From Sebastes aleutianus (lineage: Eukaryota; Chordata; Actinopteri; Perciformes; Sebastidae), in the NCBI GenBank assembly GCA_916700875.1, contig CAKAKS010000001.1, positions 18,438,956 to 18,502,955 on the forward strand: a DNA stretch of 64,000 nt, given 5' to 3'. The notes beneath the pieces were generated by a model that saw only the letters and a program-made list of their open reading frames with translations, ran no database searches and had not been told where the DNA came from. Below, piece after piece: positions 11,290 to 41,240 of the stretch. Position numbers and translations under genes: made by a program. Position 1 is the stretch's first letter. Each line of letters starts with the position of its first letter.

Positions 11290-12140
11290 CCTAGTGGTAC
11301 TGAGTGGAAGTGCTGTATTTATTTATTTATTTATTTATTTAGCTGAGGGTTGTGTGATACAGTGTCAAACTAATAAATCACAATACAATTAAGATAAGAT
11401 AAGAAGAGACAGGACCCCCAGGACTCTCACCAGCAGACTGAGGAACAGTTTTTTCCCCAGGCCATCAGACTTTTAAATAGATAATTCATACGACACCTTC
11501 TCACACAAAAAGTACCTCAATCATATATCTTATACTGTAAATACTGTATATGTTCTTAATGTATATGTTGTTAATATGCCTTGTACAAAGTATATCATAT
11601 ATATGCAGGGTCGGCGCCAGAGTGTTAGGGGCGGACGGGCAATCATCTTTGACAGGGGGGGGCATTTTTTTTCACCTCATCAGAATCAGAATCAGAATCA
11701 GAAAGGTGTTTATTGCCAGGTGTAAGAGGTATACACTAGGCATTTTCTTTGGCTTTGTTGGTGCAAGACAAACTATATAATTACAAAAGAATAGATAAAA
11801 ACGTTAGAATGAAATAATAAAAATGTACAATTTACAAATAAGCTATAAGGCTCATATAGCCTTTATTAAGTGTATCTTTAACATTATCATGTTTCATGAA
11901 AGAAATAAACTGACAGAGAGGTGTATACATACTGCCACTTATGCGCACAGGTGCGCACGCACGCATACACATGCTGTTATGTCCACAAAAACAGGTTATA
12001 AACTAACACCGTGTCCTAACTGGATGCGAGCTTCCAACTATCGCGCTGCATCGCGTAGCATCTGACGCGCTCTGTCCACTGAATACGTTAAATCTGCACT
12101 TCTGTTACATCATGTAAACAAACCAGGAACATATCAGCTG
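11290..12140. other. Intergenic with LINE tails, no gene seen
   Basis: Contains a short TTTA run at 11319-11340. An L2-like LINE 3' segment lies at about 11400-11530 ('accagcagactgagg', 'ttttttccccaggccatc'). A second tail, in the other orientation, lies at about 11680-11790 with (AATCAG)n. ORFs here look spurious. Confidence 0.55.
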
Positions 12141-12763
12141 TGAATTCACAATTTGTGACTGTTCTGTTTATTCACAATCTAAGCAACACTAATTTAATCT
12201 GTCCCTCTCTTGCTCCTGTGTGTTTTTGCCGTCCTCACCGTGGTGGCAGCAGTGCCGGCTGTGTTTCTCTGGGACACGCTGGCGAACAGATCATTCTGAA
12301 CGGCCCCCTTGGAGGCGGAGCTTTTGCTGTCCCAGTTGTACTCGCTGGCTAACCGCACCCCTTCTGGCAGGGGGAGTGTCGTCGTGTTGGCCAGGGTTGT
12401 GTCCGTGTCCTCTTCCCCCCAGTCATTGCCCCAGCCTTCCTCGCCCGCAGAGCTCTGACCCTGCCCTTCCTTCTCGTTGGACCAGCTGTCATCTGCGTCC
12501 CAGCCTGAGCTGCTCCAGTCGGCGCTCTGCTTTTTCACCGCCATGGAGGACGACGACCGGGCCACCTGGACATTGGAAAGATTGAAACTGAAATGGAGAC
12601 TAATTGAAGTAATATTAAAAAAAAAGATTTTATCTACATAGAAAACCTGACAACAAAGTGCTTGGACTCCATCAAATCTTACAGGCAGGTGCGTCAGATC
12701 ACAAACTGTGACGGTGAAAGAACCCAAAGATCCTGCACACTGACGATCACTTGTTCTCAATTT
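12141..12763 (-). pseudogene. scyl1: Third copy of scyl1 exon 16 with flanking intron
   Basis: Matches 29809-30430. The exon itself is 12239-12565 on the minus strand (327 nt, 109 codons, open). It has an intact acceptor (TGTCCAG) and donor (GTGAGG), starts VARSSSSMAVKKQ, and carries one extra Thr codon near its end compared with the functional exon. The segment ends at 12141 in unrelated DNA. At about 12763 it is fused, through a few filler bases, to broken ints5 exon 3. It is an isolated internal exon with no partners nearby. Confidence 0.88.
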
Positions 12764-12771
12764 ATATCAAT

Positions 12772-13493
12772 CACGCGTCGGGGCACCAGGCCAGCATGGC
12801 GGCCAAACACTGGGAGTAGGCCTCCATAAGAGAGCGGGTGGCAGCACAGGACATCCAGAGCTGGAGCAGCTCGTTGAGGCTGGAGGAGTGGGGGGCCACC
12901 CGGCGTGCTTGCTGCTCAGCTGACCCAACAAGTCCACAGCCCAGGTGGACACTAGGGGCCCAGGCCCGGGGGTTGAGACGGATGAACTCTGACAGCACGC
13001 CGTGAACCTCCTACAGACAAACAGAAATACATTTTCCGTGGAATTTCGCAATGATTATTATATTTTTATGAATGCAGGAAAACATTTAAGCTAGTGAGAG
13101 ATTAGGCAGGGTCTGGATTTCTTACTCTAGTGTGCCTATAAAACCAATTTAATGTTCTAATCTTTATAAATCTTTCAATATTTTCAAGATATGGTACGAG
13201 TTTTACAAGAAGTTCCATGTGTGTCCTCTTCTCATCGCACCTGTATGATGTCCTCCAGGTTGGAGCTGACCCCGGAGCTGGCATCGTTCTCCGTCTCCAG
13301 GTTGTGCAGGAAGGCGGAGACGTGCTCATTGTACACGCCCCTCAGGTGCTCCAGCACCGCCCCTCGACAGGCCGGGACCGAGCGCAGCAGGCGCACAGCA
13401 CAGCGGGCGTGTTCCCGGACACTGAGCTTCCGGCCCTGAACCGTGTCAACGCCACTGATGAAGGACTTGATCTCCTGGGAGAGTTCCTGGGCG
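12772..13493 (-). pseudogene. ints5: ints5 exons 2 and 3 (partial)
   Basis: Minus strand. Exon 2 is 13241-13493 (253 nt): S-A-Q-E-L-S-Q-E-I-K..., then REHARCAVRLLRS and VLEHLRGVYNEH, ending in LEDIIQ before donor GTGCGA. Exon 3 starts at 13010 (acceptor CTGTAG) with EVHGVLSEFIRLNPRAWAP. The next stretch of INTS5 (ST-WAVDLLGQLSSKHAG) appears only in another frame, and the original frame returns at RVAPHSSSLNELLQLW. The exon thus carries two compensating small indels (about 12957-12962 and 12899-12905). It then breaks after CPDA, where the family continues with CVDAL; the break is fused to scyl1 intron DNA at about 12764-12771. Most of INTS5 (about 1000 residues in the family) is absent. It is a pseudogene fragment. 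Confidence 0.87.
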
Positions 13494-14800
13494 CTAGAGG
13501 GGAAGAGTGGACACGATGATATGATGGGCAGAGTGGGAAGTTTAGTATCGACAAGCAGAAAATTACGAGGTAAAAGAGGTGTGTGTCTAGTGTCTGTCTA
13601 TGTGTGTGAGAAGGGAAGGTTCTTTCAGACATAAAGATCTATGTATACATCACTAATAAGAAAGAGAACAACATATTTTAGGGCTGCGACTAACAATACT
13701 TTTCATTATCGATTACCATTTTGATTGACTAATCGTTGGAGCTCTGATAAATATTTTTTTAAAAAGGTCAATTGTCTTAAAATATAACAATTAATTAGGC
13801 TAATTGATCAACAGAAAATGAATCCTCCACAATTGATTAATCGTTTAAATCATTTATCAAGCAAAAACGACAAAGCACATGTTGTATCCAACTTGTCAAA
13901 TATCAGAATTTACTGCTTTTCTGTTTCATATCTTTGTAAACGGAATATGTTTTAGTTCTGAGTCAGACAAATCAAGCAATTTAAGGTTGTCACTTGTTGT
14001 GGTCGACATTCTTCACTATTTTCTGACATCTGATACACTAAATGACTGATTAACGGACAAGAATAATCAACAGAAAAGGGCAGTAACTTAAAATAATTGT
14101 TCTCAATGTATCGATTAATCGCTTAGTCCAAAGAAATCTCTTTAAGGTGTTTTTGTGTTTAGTTTACTATCACATAAGACAAAGAAACACAGCAAATCCT
14201 CATTATTAAGAAGATGTAACTTGATTATGTTGCCATTTTTCCATGATTTTTTAAAAAAAACATTAAAAAAAGAAAAAAAGTTAGATTAATTTTCTGTCAA
14301 TCAACTAATAGATTCATCAAAATAAGGAAATAAATAAAGGAAATACTCCTTAGTTGCATTGCAGCCCCAAAATATATTCCAATTAAATCTTGTACAAAAT
14401 AGGGAAAATACAGGAAATCCTCATAATTAAGAAGATGTAACTTAATAATGTTGCCATTTTTCCATTTAAAAAACAAAACAAAAACAATACAATCATCAAA
14501 AACTTTTCCGTCAATCAACTAATAGATTAATCGATTTATCCACTCAACAAAAACATTAATAATGGAAATAATCCTTAGTTGCATTGCAGCCCCAAAATAT
14601 ATTCCATTTAAATCTTGTACAAAATAAAAATACCCAACAATTGCTGGTTACTGATCTACAAATATTAGCTTTGCTCCAACTGATATAATCTTAAATTATT
14701 TTTAGGTGTTGGTCAGGACAAACAACCACAGTAAAACAACAGCTTGTCATGTGTATATATGTCTTTTTACTTTTCATAGAGCTATATGAATAATCGTGTG

Positions 14801-14831
<31 letters not shown>

Positions 14832-15063
14832 TTTCAATTTATTAAAATATATTTTGATAAAATAACTACTATTACTGGTATTTTTCATTGTAATTCTTCT
14901 TCTTATTCTTCTTCTTCTTATTATTATTATGGGTTTTTTTCCTAATCAAATACTAGCTTTGTTCCAACTGATATAATTATAAAGAATTTTTAGGTGTTGG
15001 TCAGGACAAACAACCACAGTAAAACAATACAGCTTGTCATGTGTATATATGTCTCTTATAACT
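13494..15063. other. ints5 intron 1 (fragment II), repeat-filled
   Basis: No coding sequence. From 13680 there is a fish interspersed repeat beginning GGGCTGCGACTAAC, with many ATCGATTAATCG-like words. An internal tandem duplication pairs about 14190-14380 with about 14409-14600 ('aagaagatgtaactt', 'gttgccatttttcc'). A CT/GT microsatellite is at 14800-14832. The part after 14278 is a copy of 9186-9790. Confidence 0.6.
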
Positions 15064-15067
15064 TTAA

Positions 15068-15753
15068 AGGGACTATTTGTAACTTTCAGAAATGCTTCTT
15101 AACAGCGACACCTGTGGCCGTGAAATCAACGAAAGTCAGCGTCGGGCTCGCGCTTGCTCGCTCTCAATATACGTGAACGAGCATCACTCAAAACAGTGAG
15201 GCGACACAAGTCAGCTAAAACCACAATATCACTCTATATTTCAGCTGCTTGGCAGTAATGTTAGCTGACCAGACGAAGGTCTCTCCATGAACATGATTTA
15301 GATCTGATCCTAGTGTTGGCTTTTCCTGCCTAAGTGCAGGCTGAGGCCGCGGAGCTCTCCAGCGTGTCTCCTCTGCTCTCTCCACCCGCAGCCGGAGAGA
15401 GCAGAGGAGACACCGGCACCCGGTCGGTAACGAGAAGACAACTTAAATCTCTGTAGAGGTCCGTCACTTCACAAGACACGGGAAACCTCTGTTGGTCTGG
15501 AGGAGCTGCAGCAGTTATTTCTGCACAAACGTCCCCTGTACATTCACTAGATATTCTCAGAGCTAAACTAACTCTTCTGCAGTGTGTAGTGAACGCGCGT
15601 TCACGTCTAGAAGTGGAGCGAGCTGAGCTGTCTGAGTGAAGGCGAGCAGGCAGAGGAGGAGGGTACAGCGGCTACACGCGAACGCGCATATGCGAGCGCG
15701 CATGTGTGACGACTCGCTACATTTATGCGCGTACAAAGTTACAAATAGTCCCT
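15068..15753. mobile_element. piggyBac-type MITE
   Basis: Flanked by TTAA on both sides (15064-15067 and 15754-15757). Inverted ends AGGGACTATTTGTAACTTT and AAAGTTACAAATAGTCCCT. No transposase. The paralogous intron at about 9775-9785 has an empty TTTAAC site, showing the element entered after that duplication. Confidence 0.85.
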
Positions 15754-15868
15754 TTAACAAAATGTGTGCTTGTGCACCTATGTGAGACAGAGCACTACAG
15801 GCACTTGCCAATTTTTAATGTGAAAATATTACCGGGAATTTAATCCTGAAGTTTACCTTGATTCTTAA

Positions 15869-17170
15869 AGCTACAGTGGGTAGAAATGGAGCAAATAGGA
15901 TTAAAAAAAGTTATTTTTATAAAACAGTCACAATATCCTGACAGTAGTGCATGAGACAGGTAATCTGAAAAAAATCATGTGCCTCTGTGTCCTCCGGTGC
16001 TCCTAATGGTATCTGCAAGATTTCACAGACTGGAGGAAAACAACCAATCAGAGCTGAGCTGGAGCCTTGCCGTCTCAGAGCAGCTGTCAATCACTCGCAA
16101 ACTCTAATCAAACAGTCAAACTAGGCAGCGCTGATCAAATATGAATGAATATTCTGTTACTGTAATGCCTATTTCTCACCGCAAATGTTTTTAGAAACAT
16201 CTTGTAATGTACTGTTTAGCTGTAAAATGAGAAAGTTTGTGATCCAGCAGCCATGTTGAGATCAAGTTGAGGAAATACCAAGCACCGCCCACCAACCAGA
16301 GCACAGCCAATAGGAACGCTCTCTCTTAAATGACCTGTGATTGGCCAAAGTCTCCCGTCACGGGCTAGATTTTCTAAAGCCTGAAAACAGCCATGAGGAG
16401 GTGCAGAAGTCTAGTTTTCTTTCATTACAATATGCTGATAGTCCATGAGCCAGGTCCCCAAAATTTGGCCGCCGTGCCACTGTAGAGGGACCATGTCTCA
16501 TGGTGACTTTTTAAAAGGTCTATGTCCCTAGTGTTGGAAAATACATGATAGAATTGCAGCAATGGTAGCTTTCTATGTGCTATCATTCCTTTTTTCATCC
16601 CTCCATCATTCAAATGTTTCCATCTTTTTTCCCCATTTTACACTTAGATCCAGTATAAAAGAGGGTAACCTACACACAATATCATTGGAAAGCTTAAACT
16701 AAATTTATAATCTATCTTCCGGTCACATTTTCATGACACTGAGGACAACAGAATTTGACCTTTGACCTCTAAAGTTGCAATAGGCAAATTCTGAATGCCT
16801 CTGCAAATGCCCTTATAACTATCTTCATATTGATCTGATGTGCCCATGATAGTTCCAGCATAAAGAGCACAAAATGAGCTTTAAAATGATATATTACATG
16901 AATAACAACAATAACAACATTTCTTATCAGAATAAACGTAACTTTGTGCAGTTTGTATCTGATAGAATGTTCAGAACTTTGCACTGAATTGTTATTGGGG
17001 CAGTTGTAAATGGCTTTCTAATCAGCAGAAACACAAAATAATATAAAAACTCAAAAACTTTCCTAAGAAATTAATTCTCTAGCAGGTTTATCCATTATTT
17101 TGTATTTGTATGAAAGGTTATTATGGAATTTTTGCCCAATGATGCCAAAAATATACTACCTACTGCCACT
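15869..17170. mobile_element. TTAA-flanked repeat element
   Basis: Starts AGCTACAGTGGGTAG after TTAA (15865-15868) and ends CTACCTACTGCCACT before TTAA (17171-17174). The ends are imperfect inverted repeats. A short, inverted, internally deleted relative occurs at about 52652-52815. No transposase seen. Confidence 0.55.
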
Positions 17171-17174
17171 TTAA

Positions 17175-19740
17175 TCATTTGAGGAAAATGTGTGATCAAC
17201 ATTGTTATTGGTATGGCCTCAACATTGATTTCCTAACAACTTAACTGTGCTAATCCTGCAGCACAGCAGTGAACACTACTATCTGGGTTTGATCAAGTTT
17301 TATGTAGCAGTTTGCTGAACACAGGAAGTTCGTTTCCGAGAAACCACATCCTTGAAAGTAAAAGTTGGTTCACCCAGCAGAATATAAAGGTGAGGTCTGC
17401 ACTGCAGGGTCTCCTTTACCACACACAGCGACGTGAAGTGCGCCCAGGAGAAGCATTGAAAAGAAACTCCTGCATTAAAGGACTGAAGTTTGCCCTGGAC
17501 ACATCTCTTCTACTGAGGTGGGTTGCTATATAAACAAAGTATTATTATCATTATTGTGGTGATTTAAATGCTTTAATTGCACGTATTTGGTGTTTTACTA
17601 AACCGGAAATACAAAGTTCGGAAACTTGTGTTTGATGGATTATTTCTCTGTTGTTACAATGCTAATTGGCGTTGTATTTTACATCGTTGGAAAGCCTGTT
17701 TATTTACCTTCGCAATGATGTCCAACTTGTAAGGATCATGCATTTGTGGGATGAGCAGCACAGCTGATTATGTGGGTAACGCCCAAGAAAAATTTGCCAA
17801 AATGCTCCGTCAATGGTAAACAGTGTATTCTCATAAGGCTACCAGGAAGCCTGCAATATGAGACCTTTAAACTGTAGGAATTCTTTGTCTTTTTCTTTTT
17901 CATGCAAATGAATCGCCTTTTTGAAGGCCTTAACATGCTCAAAAAGTTGTTAAACTTGGCACACGCGGTGAAAAATTTATTATTTTAAGGGTCTCGGGCT
18001 TGGGTGTTGCAAAATGGCTCGCTAGCGCCCCCAGAAAGTTGGAAAAATTGAGCTCCTCGCTCTGGTTTCACCTACATGTATGAAATTTGACCGACCATAC
18101 TTTGAGTGCAATGCATTTTGCCATACTTTAGTGTCAACGCACTTGTGCACTCAAAATAGTAAGTGTAAGTACGGAAGTACGCGGATTGGAACACACTGCT
18201 AGACTCTTGTGGGAGGTGTCATTTAACTCAGCAGAGTTCCTGTTTCATTGGTATTGTTATCCCCGCCCCCTACACATGAACCACGCCCCCTTTCATAACT
18301 CATGAACCGTTTGTCATAGAGTCTTGTGGCAGGTGTCATTACGCTCATCAGAGTTCCGGATTCATTGTGCCTGGCCGCGTCAGTCGCCGTCCCGCCAATA
18401 CCCCTGACGCGCGGGAAGGTGCGAGGGCCCGTTCATCGCTGCTTGCAGCTTTAATTAGGGCCCGAGCACGAAAGTGCCAGGACACCAGTGTCCTGGCACG
18501 AAGTGCGAGGAAACCTATTGTTTTTCTAAGTATTATTATTAGGGCCCGGGGACAAAAGTGCCAGGACCCCAACGGTGTAGGAAACCTATTGTTTTTCTAA
18601 GTATTATTCTTTTTCTGCCGGGAGATCGCGTTTTTGGGACCTTAGCCATCCCCAAAAACTCACCAAAAGTGGAATATGCGTCAGAACTGGTGGGAAATTC
18701 AATGTTCTGGAGTGATTGGGCTCGGGTGTCTCCAGGGGGCGAGATAGTGCCCCCTTAATGTAGGCACTTTTTCAGAGAAAGTTTCTTCGATCTTCACGAA
18801 ATTCAAGTATGTCATAACTCACGCCCTCATACCTGGATTAAATATTTTTTTGATTTTTTTCGGCAAACAGGAAGTCATTCATCGTGGACTTCCTGCGTTT
18901 TTTTAAAATTTACGAACACATGTTTGAGGACTTTAGGATGCACAAAAAACTCATGAAACTTTACACGCACATCCAAACTAATAATTACTTTGATTTAGTG
19001 GTGAAATTTTGCTTGGGCATGGCATGTTGGCTCTCTAGCACCCCCTTATGTCTTTTAGCCTTTGAACATGCCTTTGACGCCCTTGGTTTACTCGAAAACT
19101 CATAAAAGTTGGCAAAAAGATGGACACCTGTAAACTTTACATGAATGTACAGTTATTGGGTTCAGCGTGTTTAGCCGGCTCTATAGCGCCCCCTAACGCG
19201 TGGAAGGCTATAGTTTGGTCAAAGTTGATCCTATATTCATGAAATTTGGTAGGTATATCCTGCTCAATATTTCAGACATATTCCTCATCGGGTTTCATTA
19301 GCTCCGCCCACGTTCATCGCTGCTTGCAGCTTTAATTAGGGCCCGAGCACCGACAACGTCGGGCCAGCGAAGGCCCTCTTGAAACTGAAGCGTTTTTTAT
19401 TAGGGCCCGAGCACCGACAACGTCGGACCAGCGAAGGCCCTATTGAAACGGTAGGAATTATTCTTCTTTTTTTTTTCTTCTCCCAAATGAATCGCCTTTT
19501 TGACGACCTTAGCATGCCCCAAAAGTTGTTAGGGTTGGCACGCTTATCAAATTTGATATTGTAAGGGTCTCGAGCTTCGCCGTTGCAAAATGACTCGCTA
19601 GCGCCCCCTAGAAAAATGGAAAAATTGATATCTGCGCTCCGGTTTCACCTACATGTATGAAATTTGGCAGATAGATGTAACATGTGGAGATGTACAAAAA
19701 AGCCTATGGGACGTATGCCCAAAACTCAACAGGAAGTCGG
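17175..19740. other. High-copy fish interspersed repeats, no gene
   Basis: From about 18000 onward it contains repeated modules with 'cgctgcttgcagctttaat' followed by 'tagggcccgagcac' (near 18430, 19315 and 19400) and 'gctagcgccccc' motifs. I regard these as one high-copy fish repeat family present in several partial copies. The left boundary of segmental-duplication copy 2 falls at the end of this block. Sequence at 17300-17560 is unrecognised. Confidence 0.5.
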
Positions 19741-20715
19741 CTATGATGTTGGATGTCACAGGGACTGTGATAAATGCAAATTCACATCCCACTGTTCTGA
19801 TTGCATTAAATAAATAAACTCTTTTTTATTCAGATTTTATGCATATGGTGGTGTTTCTTTATACTATTGACAGTTTTCCTAAAATTAGATTTTAAAAATT
19901 GCAATATATCGCCTTGGTTACTGTATCACAATATATTGCAATATATTGAATTGTAACCCTTGTATCATGATACATATCGTTTCGCCAGATTCTTGCCAAT
20001 ATACAGCCCTAATAATAATGTAATTTACACGCAGCAAACTAAAACCAATGCAGTCTAATACAACATACCTGCATCAAATCCTACCTCCGTGAAGGTTAGA
20101 ATGTTCAGTGTATAATACACTGACAGGTGTTTCTATTAATTTGTCCAGCCCATTTATATCAGTGATGGTAGGATAAATAACAGAAACTTCTTTCAGTATA
20201 ATACTACAGTGCAATTTAACAGCACCACAAACTACAGCCTCCAAAATGATCATGAAGTTGAATCATCTCCTCTCTAAAGTTATATTATAATATTATAATC
20301 TTCATGAAGGTAGGATTTATTACAGGACTTTAGTATGAGACTGCATTAGTTTTAGCTAGGTGTACCAATAAAACTGGCATATATAGATGTACTATATACA
20401 GATGAGCTGTAATGACATGTGACACATCATCTGGGTATAATTGATAATCCACATGTGATTATTATTATTACAAGGAGTGATCACACAATACCCATGGGAA
20501 TAAAGATTATATTATTAGTACAGCATTAAATGTAAATATATTCTTAGGCAGTGCTGTGTTAGACTTGTGTATACTTTTGAGCTAACTAATAAATCAAAAG
20601 CGAACAAGAAAGAACACACGGATACCTTATCACCAAAGAGATAGTAAACTATTTTTTACTCTTCTGTATCTTCTCAGTATCTCGTGTTGTATGCTAATAT
20701 TTGTTCTATAACATG

Positions 20716-21203
20716 CAGTGGTGGAAGAAGTACTTGGATCTTTTACTTAGGTAAAAGTACCAATTGCAAGTAAAAGTCATTCATTTAAATATAATCTATA
20801 TATAATTATATTATTTATTATATCAGTAGTTTTGTTCAGTGGTTCCTAACCCCCTGGGGTCAGACCCCACAGGGTCACAAAATAAATCTGAGGGGTTGTG
20901 AGATGATTAATTGGGTACAAAAAAAAAAAAGTGAAAAATTTGGAGGGCCAAACTAGAGCAGTCACTGGTTTAATTATTAACAAATTATATTTTATAAACT
21001 GATCATATGTTGTTGTTTTTTTGTAACTACTAACTATATCTGTCAAATAATTGTAGTGGAGTAAAAAGTACAATATTTCCCTTTGAAATGTAGTCAAGTA
21101 TAAAGTAGCATAAAATGGAAATACTCAAGTAAAGAACACATACCTCAAAACTGTCCTTAAGTGCAATACTTGAGTAAAAGTACTTAGTTGCTTTCCACCA
21201 CTG
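20716..21203. mobile_element. hAT-like MITE (copy-2 version)
   Basis: Same element, ends and ATAACATG target duplication as at 1038-1529, duplicated together with its surroundings. Confidence 0.87.
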
Positions 21204-21271
21204 ATAACATGATTTGTTCCTGCAGGTGCTGAAAGTCAAACCAGTCGAAACCAGCCGAAAGAAGCACTGAC

Positions 21272-24329
<3,058 letters not shown>

Positions 24330-26854
24330 TGTACCGACTCAACCCTCTTTTCTATTGATGAAAACTAAAATGTTTTGCTAGTAGTTGTTTATGAAGAAAT
24401 AATATCAGCTACTTGAGTCAAACCTTTGGAATAAAATCAGAATAATATAATATGATGATATTGTGGATTAATCTCACAGAACAGCCACATAATGTAAAAT
24501 GTACTACGGCCTAGTGTTTATTGTAAAAGTACATTGATGAACTGTGGGTCCTGGGCTGAAAGGAGACATGTGGACTAAACTAATTGATCACTCAATGACA
24601 TGTCATCTCTAATGAATAGCACTTTGTCTTCCTCTGACATTTAATTGTTTTGAATAAAGAATAATTTGTGTGAATCTGGATTCACTGGTTACACTTATTT
24701 CCCTCGATCATTTTTGTTCATTTGAATCTCTAAGCATTTTATTAGAAGCAGCATACAGTATTTTATCAATATTACTGTGTTGTAGAGACAAGCCACCTAA
24801 TTTAACTCCTAAATACTCCGAACTCTTGTCGTTTAAAAAAAAACAAAAAACACTTACCACATTACATTTGTGTTTGCAGCCTGTCCCAGGCCATCTCTGC
24901 AGCTTTTGCTGATTTTCCTGAATCTGGCTTGTTTCCAGTCCATGAGCTTTGTTTTCATTGTCCCCGTCAAGTGTATCATGACGGGGATTTTTAAGTGTTA
25001 AAGCTCGTCTCACAATATTTGCAGTGGTGGCGTTATTATGGATGCGTTTCCATATACTAGATGCAAGCAAAATATGGCACTCACAATGTAAACCATAAGT
25101 TAGATAAGCATATTGTTACGTATGGCCGGGTTATCTCTACAGCTGCCTGCATCGGCTGTTTATTGTTGTGTTTTGGAGGTGATTTTTTTCTCAGTTACCT
25201 TTAGTTAAATCTATGTAGATCATTTTGGTTTTATTTGTCCAGGCTTTTAGATATCAGTCTCTGACATTCCTGTCTGCTACTCAATATAAATCAATGAAAT
25301 TTCAGCATTTTGAAAAAAAGCATCAACAGCGATCTCTCCAGAATCAGTGCCCAATAATACAATGGAGGTGAAAAGATGATCAGGATAAGTATTTCTATAA
25401 TTCCCACGGTTATATCATTGAGGTCTGTTGACATTTTCACTTCTGTTGTATTGTGGTGGAGGCAGAAATCTCAGAGATGATATCCCTCCCGTCCTCCTGA
25501 CGACAACTCAATACATTCTTGGCTCATACATCTGCTGAGGAGGACGATGACTACTGCCTTTTCATTTAAAGAAGAAACATACATTTATTTTACTTGTATT
25601 TATTTTCAGAACAGCTCACATGCTACATGATTTGGATTCTCAGTAAACGGTTGCATCCAGTCCTCTTCAGTCCACCTGAACTAAACACAGCTTAGTTCCT
25701 TGACACCAAACACCAGGACATTAGCTCCAATGGTGACGGCTGCTGATTGTGTCTATAAGTGACACCTAACAATACCATACCCAACACAGACTGGAGTCAT
25801 AGAGGTTACACTGAAAGGTTGGATGAAAACAGAATTTGCAGGTGGGAAGATATTTCAGGTTGAAATGTTCTGTTGGATGTGATCCTGCAGAGCAGATCGG
25901 TTTTATTAAATAAAAGGCACAAATAAAAGAGTAAGAGGAACTTTCTTTTAGGGGCCTCCTTTACCCTGACCGCACTAAATACCGTCAAAAATGACCGATG
26001 GGTAAATCTTTACTTCCTCAGATGATCCCAAAAGGTTTTTAGTGAGATCTGCATAAAAGATTTCAAAATAAAACTCATTTGATTTCCCTCCACCACAGCA
26101 CTACTAGGACACACAGGAAAAAGGCATGTAAACACATAAATTGATTTTCCTTTGAAACCAGTTTAACTACTTATTTCCATCATGTGTCTGCAGTGCATGT
26201 GACACATTTACAGATCTGGAACCAGTCAAATGCGTCACCCGTCCGGCCAGTTCAGTACGGTAAAATACAGTGTTGAATGTGCAAAGTGAACTCTGTGCAT
26301 TGAATCCTTTTGTTAAGCCACACAAATACACAAGTGCATGCATGGATTGATTTTAAGTCTGAACATTCAGTACAATAATACATGTTTGATTCTGAAATAT
26401 TGTTATATACTGTATATTTCTTGATTTTAAAAAAAGTGTCCTTTCTTCATGTCATTTTAAGACAAGATGCACCATTTATATACATTTACTTTACAACTTT
26501 ATGAGTTATGTCTTTAAAAAAACAAAGAGGGGGACATTTTTGTGTGATCAACTGGAGCTGCAGGGAGTTCTGCGCTCTGCTGCTTTTCTGTCTCTTGTGT
26601 TTGTTTCAGCTCTGCCATCCACAGTAATGCATTCATAAAGCACTGGGTTGTTGCTTCTTCACCCGTCTGTCAGTTCCTGAATGAAGAAAGACGGAGAATC
26701 CCAAAGCTGAGAGTCATTTACTGACCGACAGTTACTGTTCACACTTCTTGGTCCTTAGTTTGTGGAATGTCCGGCCTCCATCTACTGATCTGTGTCCAGT
26801 CACTGTGGTCCGTGTTGCTGCATCCCCACCCTCAAATCTTTCTCTGCATCCCCG
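24330..26854. other. Intergenic between convergent PLAAT copy B and scyl1
   Basis: No gene seen. Plus-strand AATAAA signals at about 24430 and 24652 serve PLAAT. Minus-strand AATAAA (TTTATT at about 25902) is a candidate end for scyl1. Near-identical to 4646-7145. Confidence 0.6.
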
Positions 26855-40832
<13,978 letters not shown>

Positions 40833-41240
40833 CTCCTCTGTCCTCCACACCTCATCAAACACAAACACACACACACAGACAGCAGAACTGTGCTAGCTAG
40901 GAGAGGCTAGCTATAGGCAAGGAGGATGAGAAGAGGAGAGGTACCGCGTCATCTGCATGAGCCGGAATTGAGCCAATAGCAATGCAGGACCGCTGCTCCG
41001 GTCACACTGCGCATGCGTTGTAACAACAAGCTCAACACCGTGTCTTATCCTCTTTTAATAGGCCTTGGCTATGGAAGGCTAGCTCTGCTAAGCTTGCAAA
41101 TGGCACGACTGTAAAATGGCTCCGTGTAAAACTTTTTTTCTGCACATTGGTTCCGCTATTCAAATGTAGTACCAATGGCATGGTAAGTATGAATTACATT
41201 TAGATAAAATGTAACCTATATAAAAGCCTTTTTGGTGAAT
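40833..41240 (-). promoter_or_regulatory. scyl1: scyl1 5' UTR and probable promoter
   Basis: Immediately upstream of the scyl1 ATG: a short CA run, then GC-richer sequence with a CCAAT-type motif (GCCAATAG at about 40972-40979 on the plus strand). No TATA box recognised. Boundaries and activity are inferred from position only. Confidence 0.4.

Noticed and set aside
12194..12760. 188-codon minus-strand ORF as a stand-alone gene
   Set aside because: Its first part is scyl1 intron 15; only 12239-12565 is a true exon copy.
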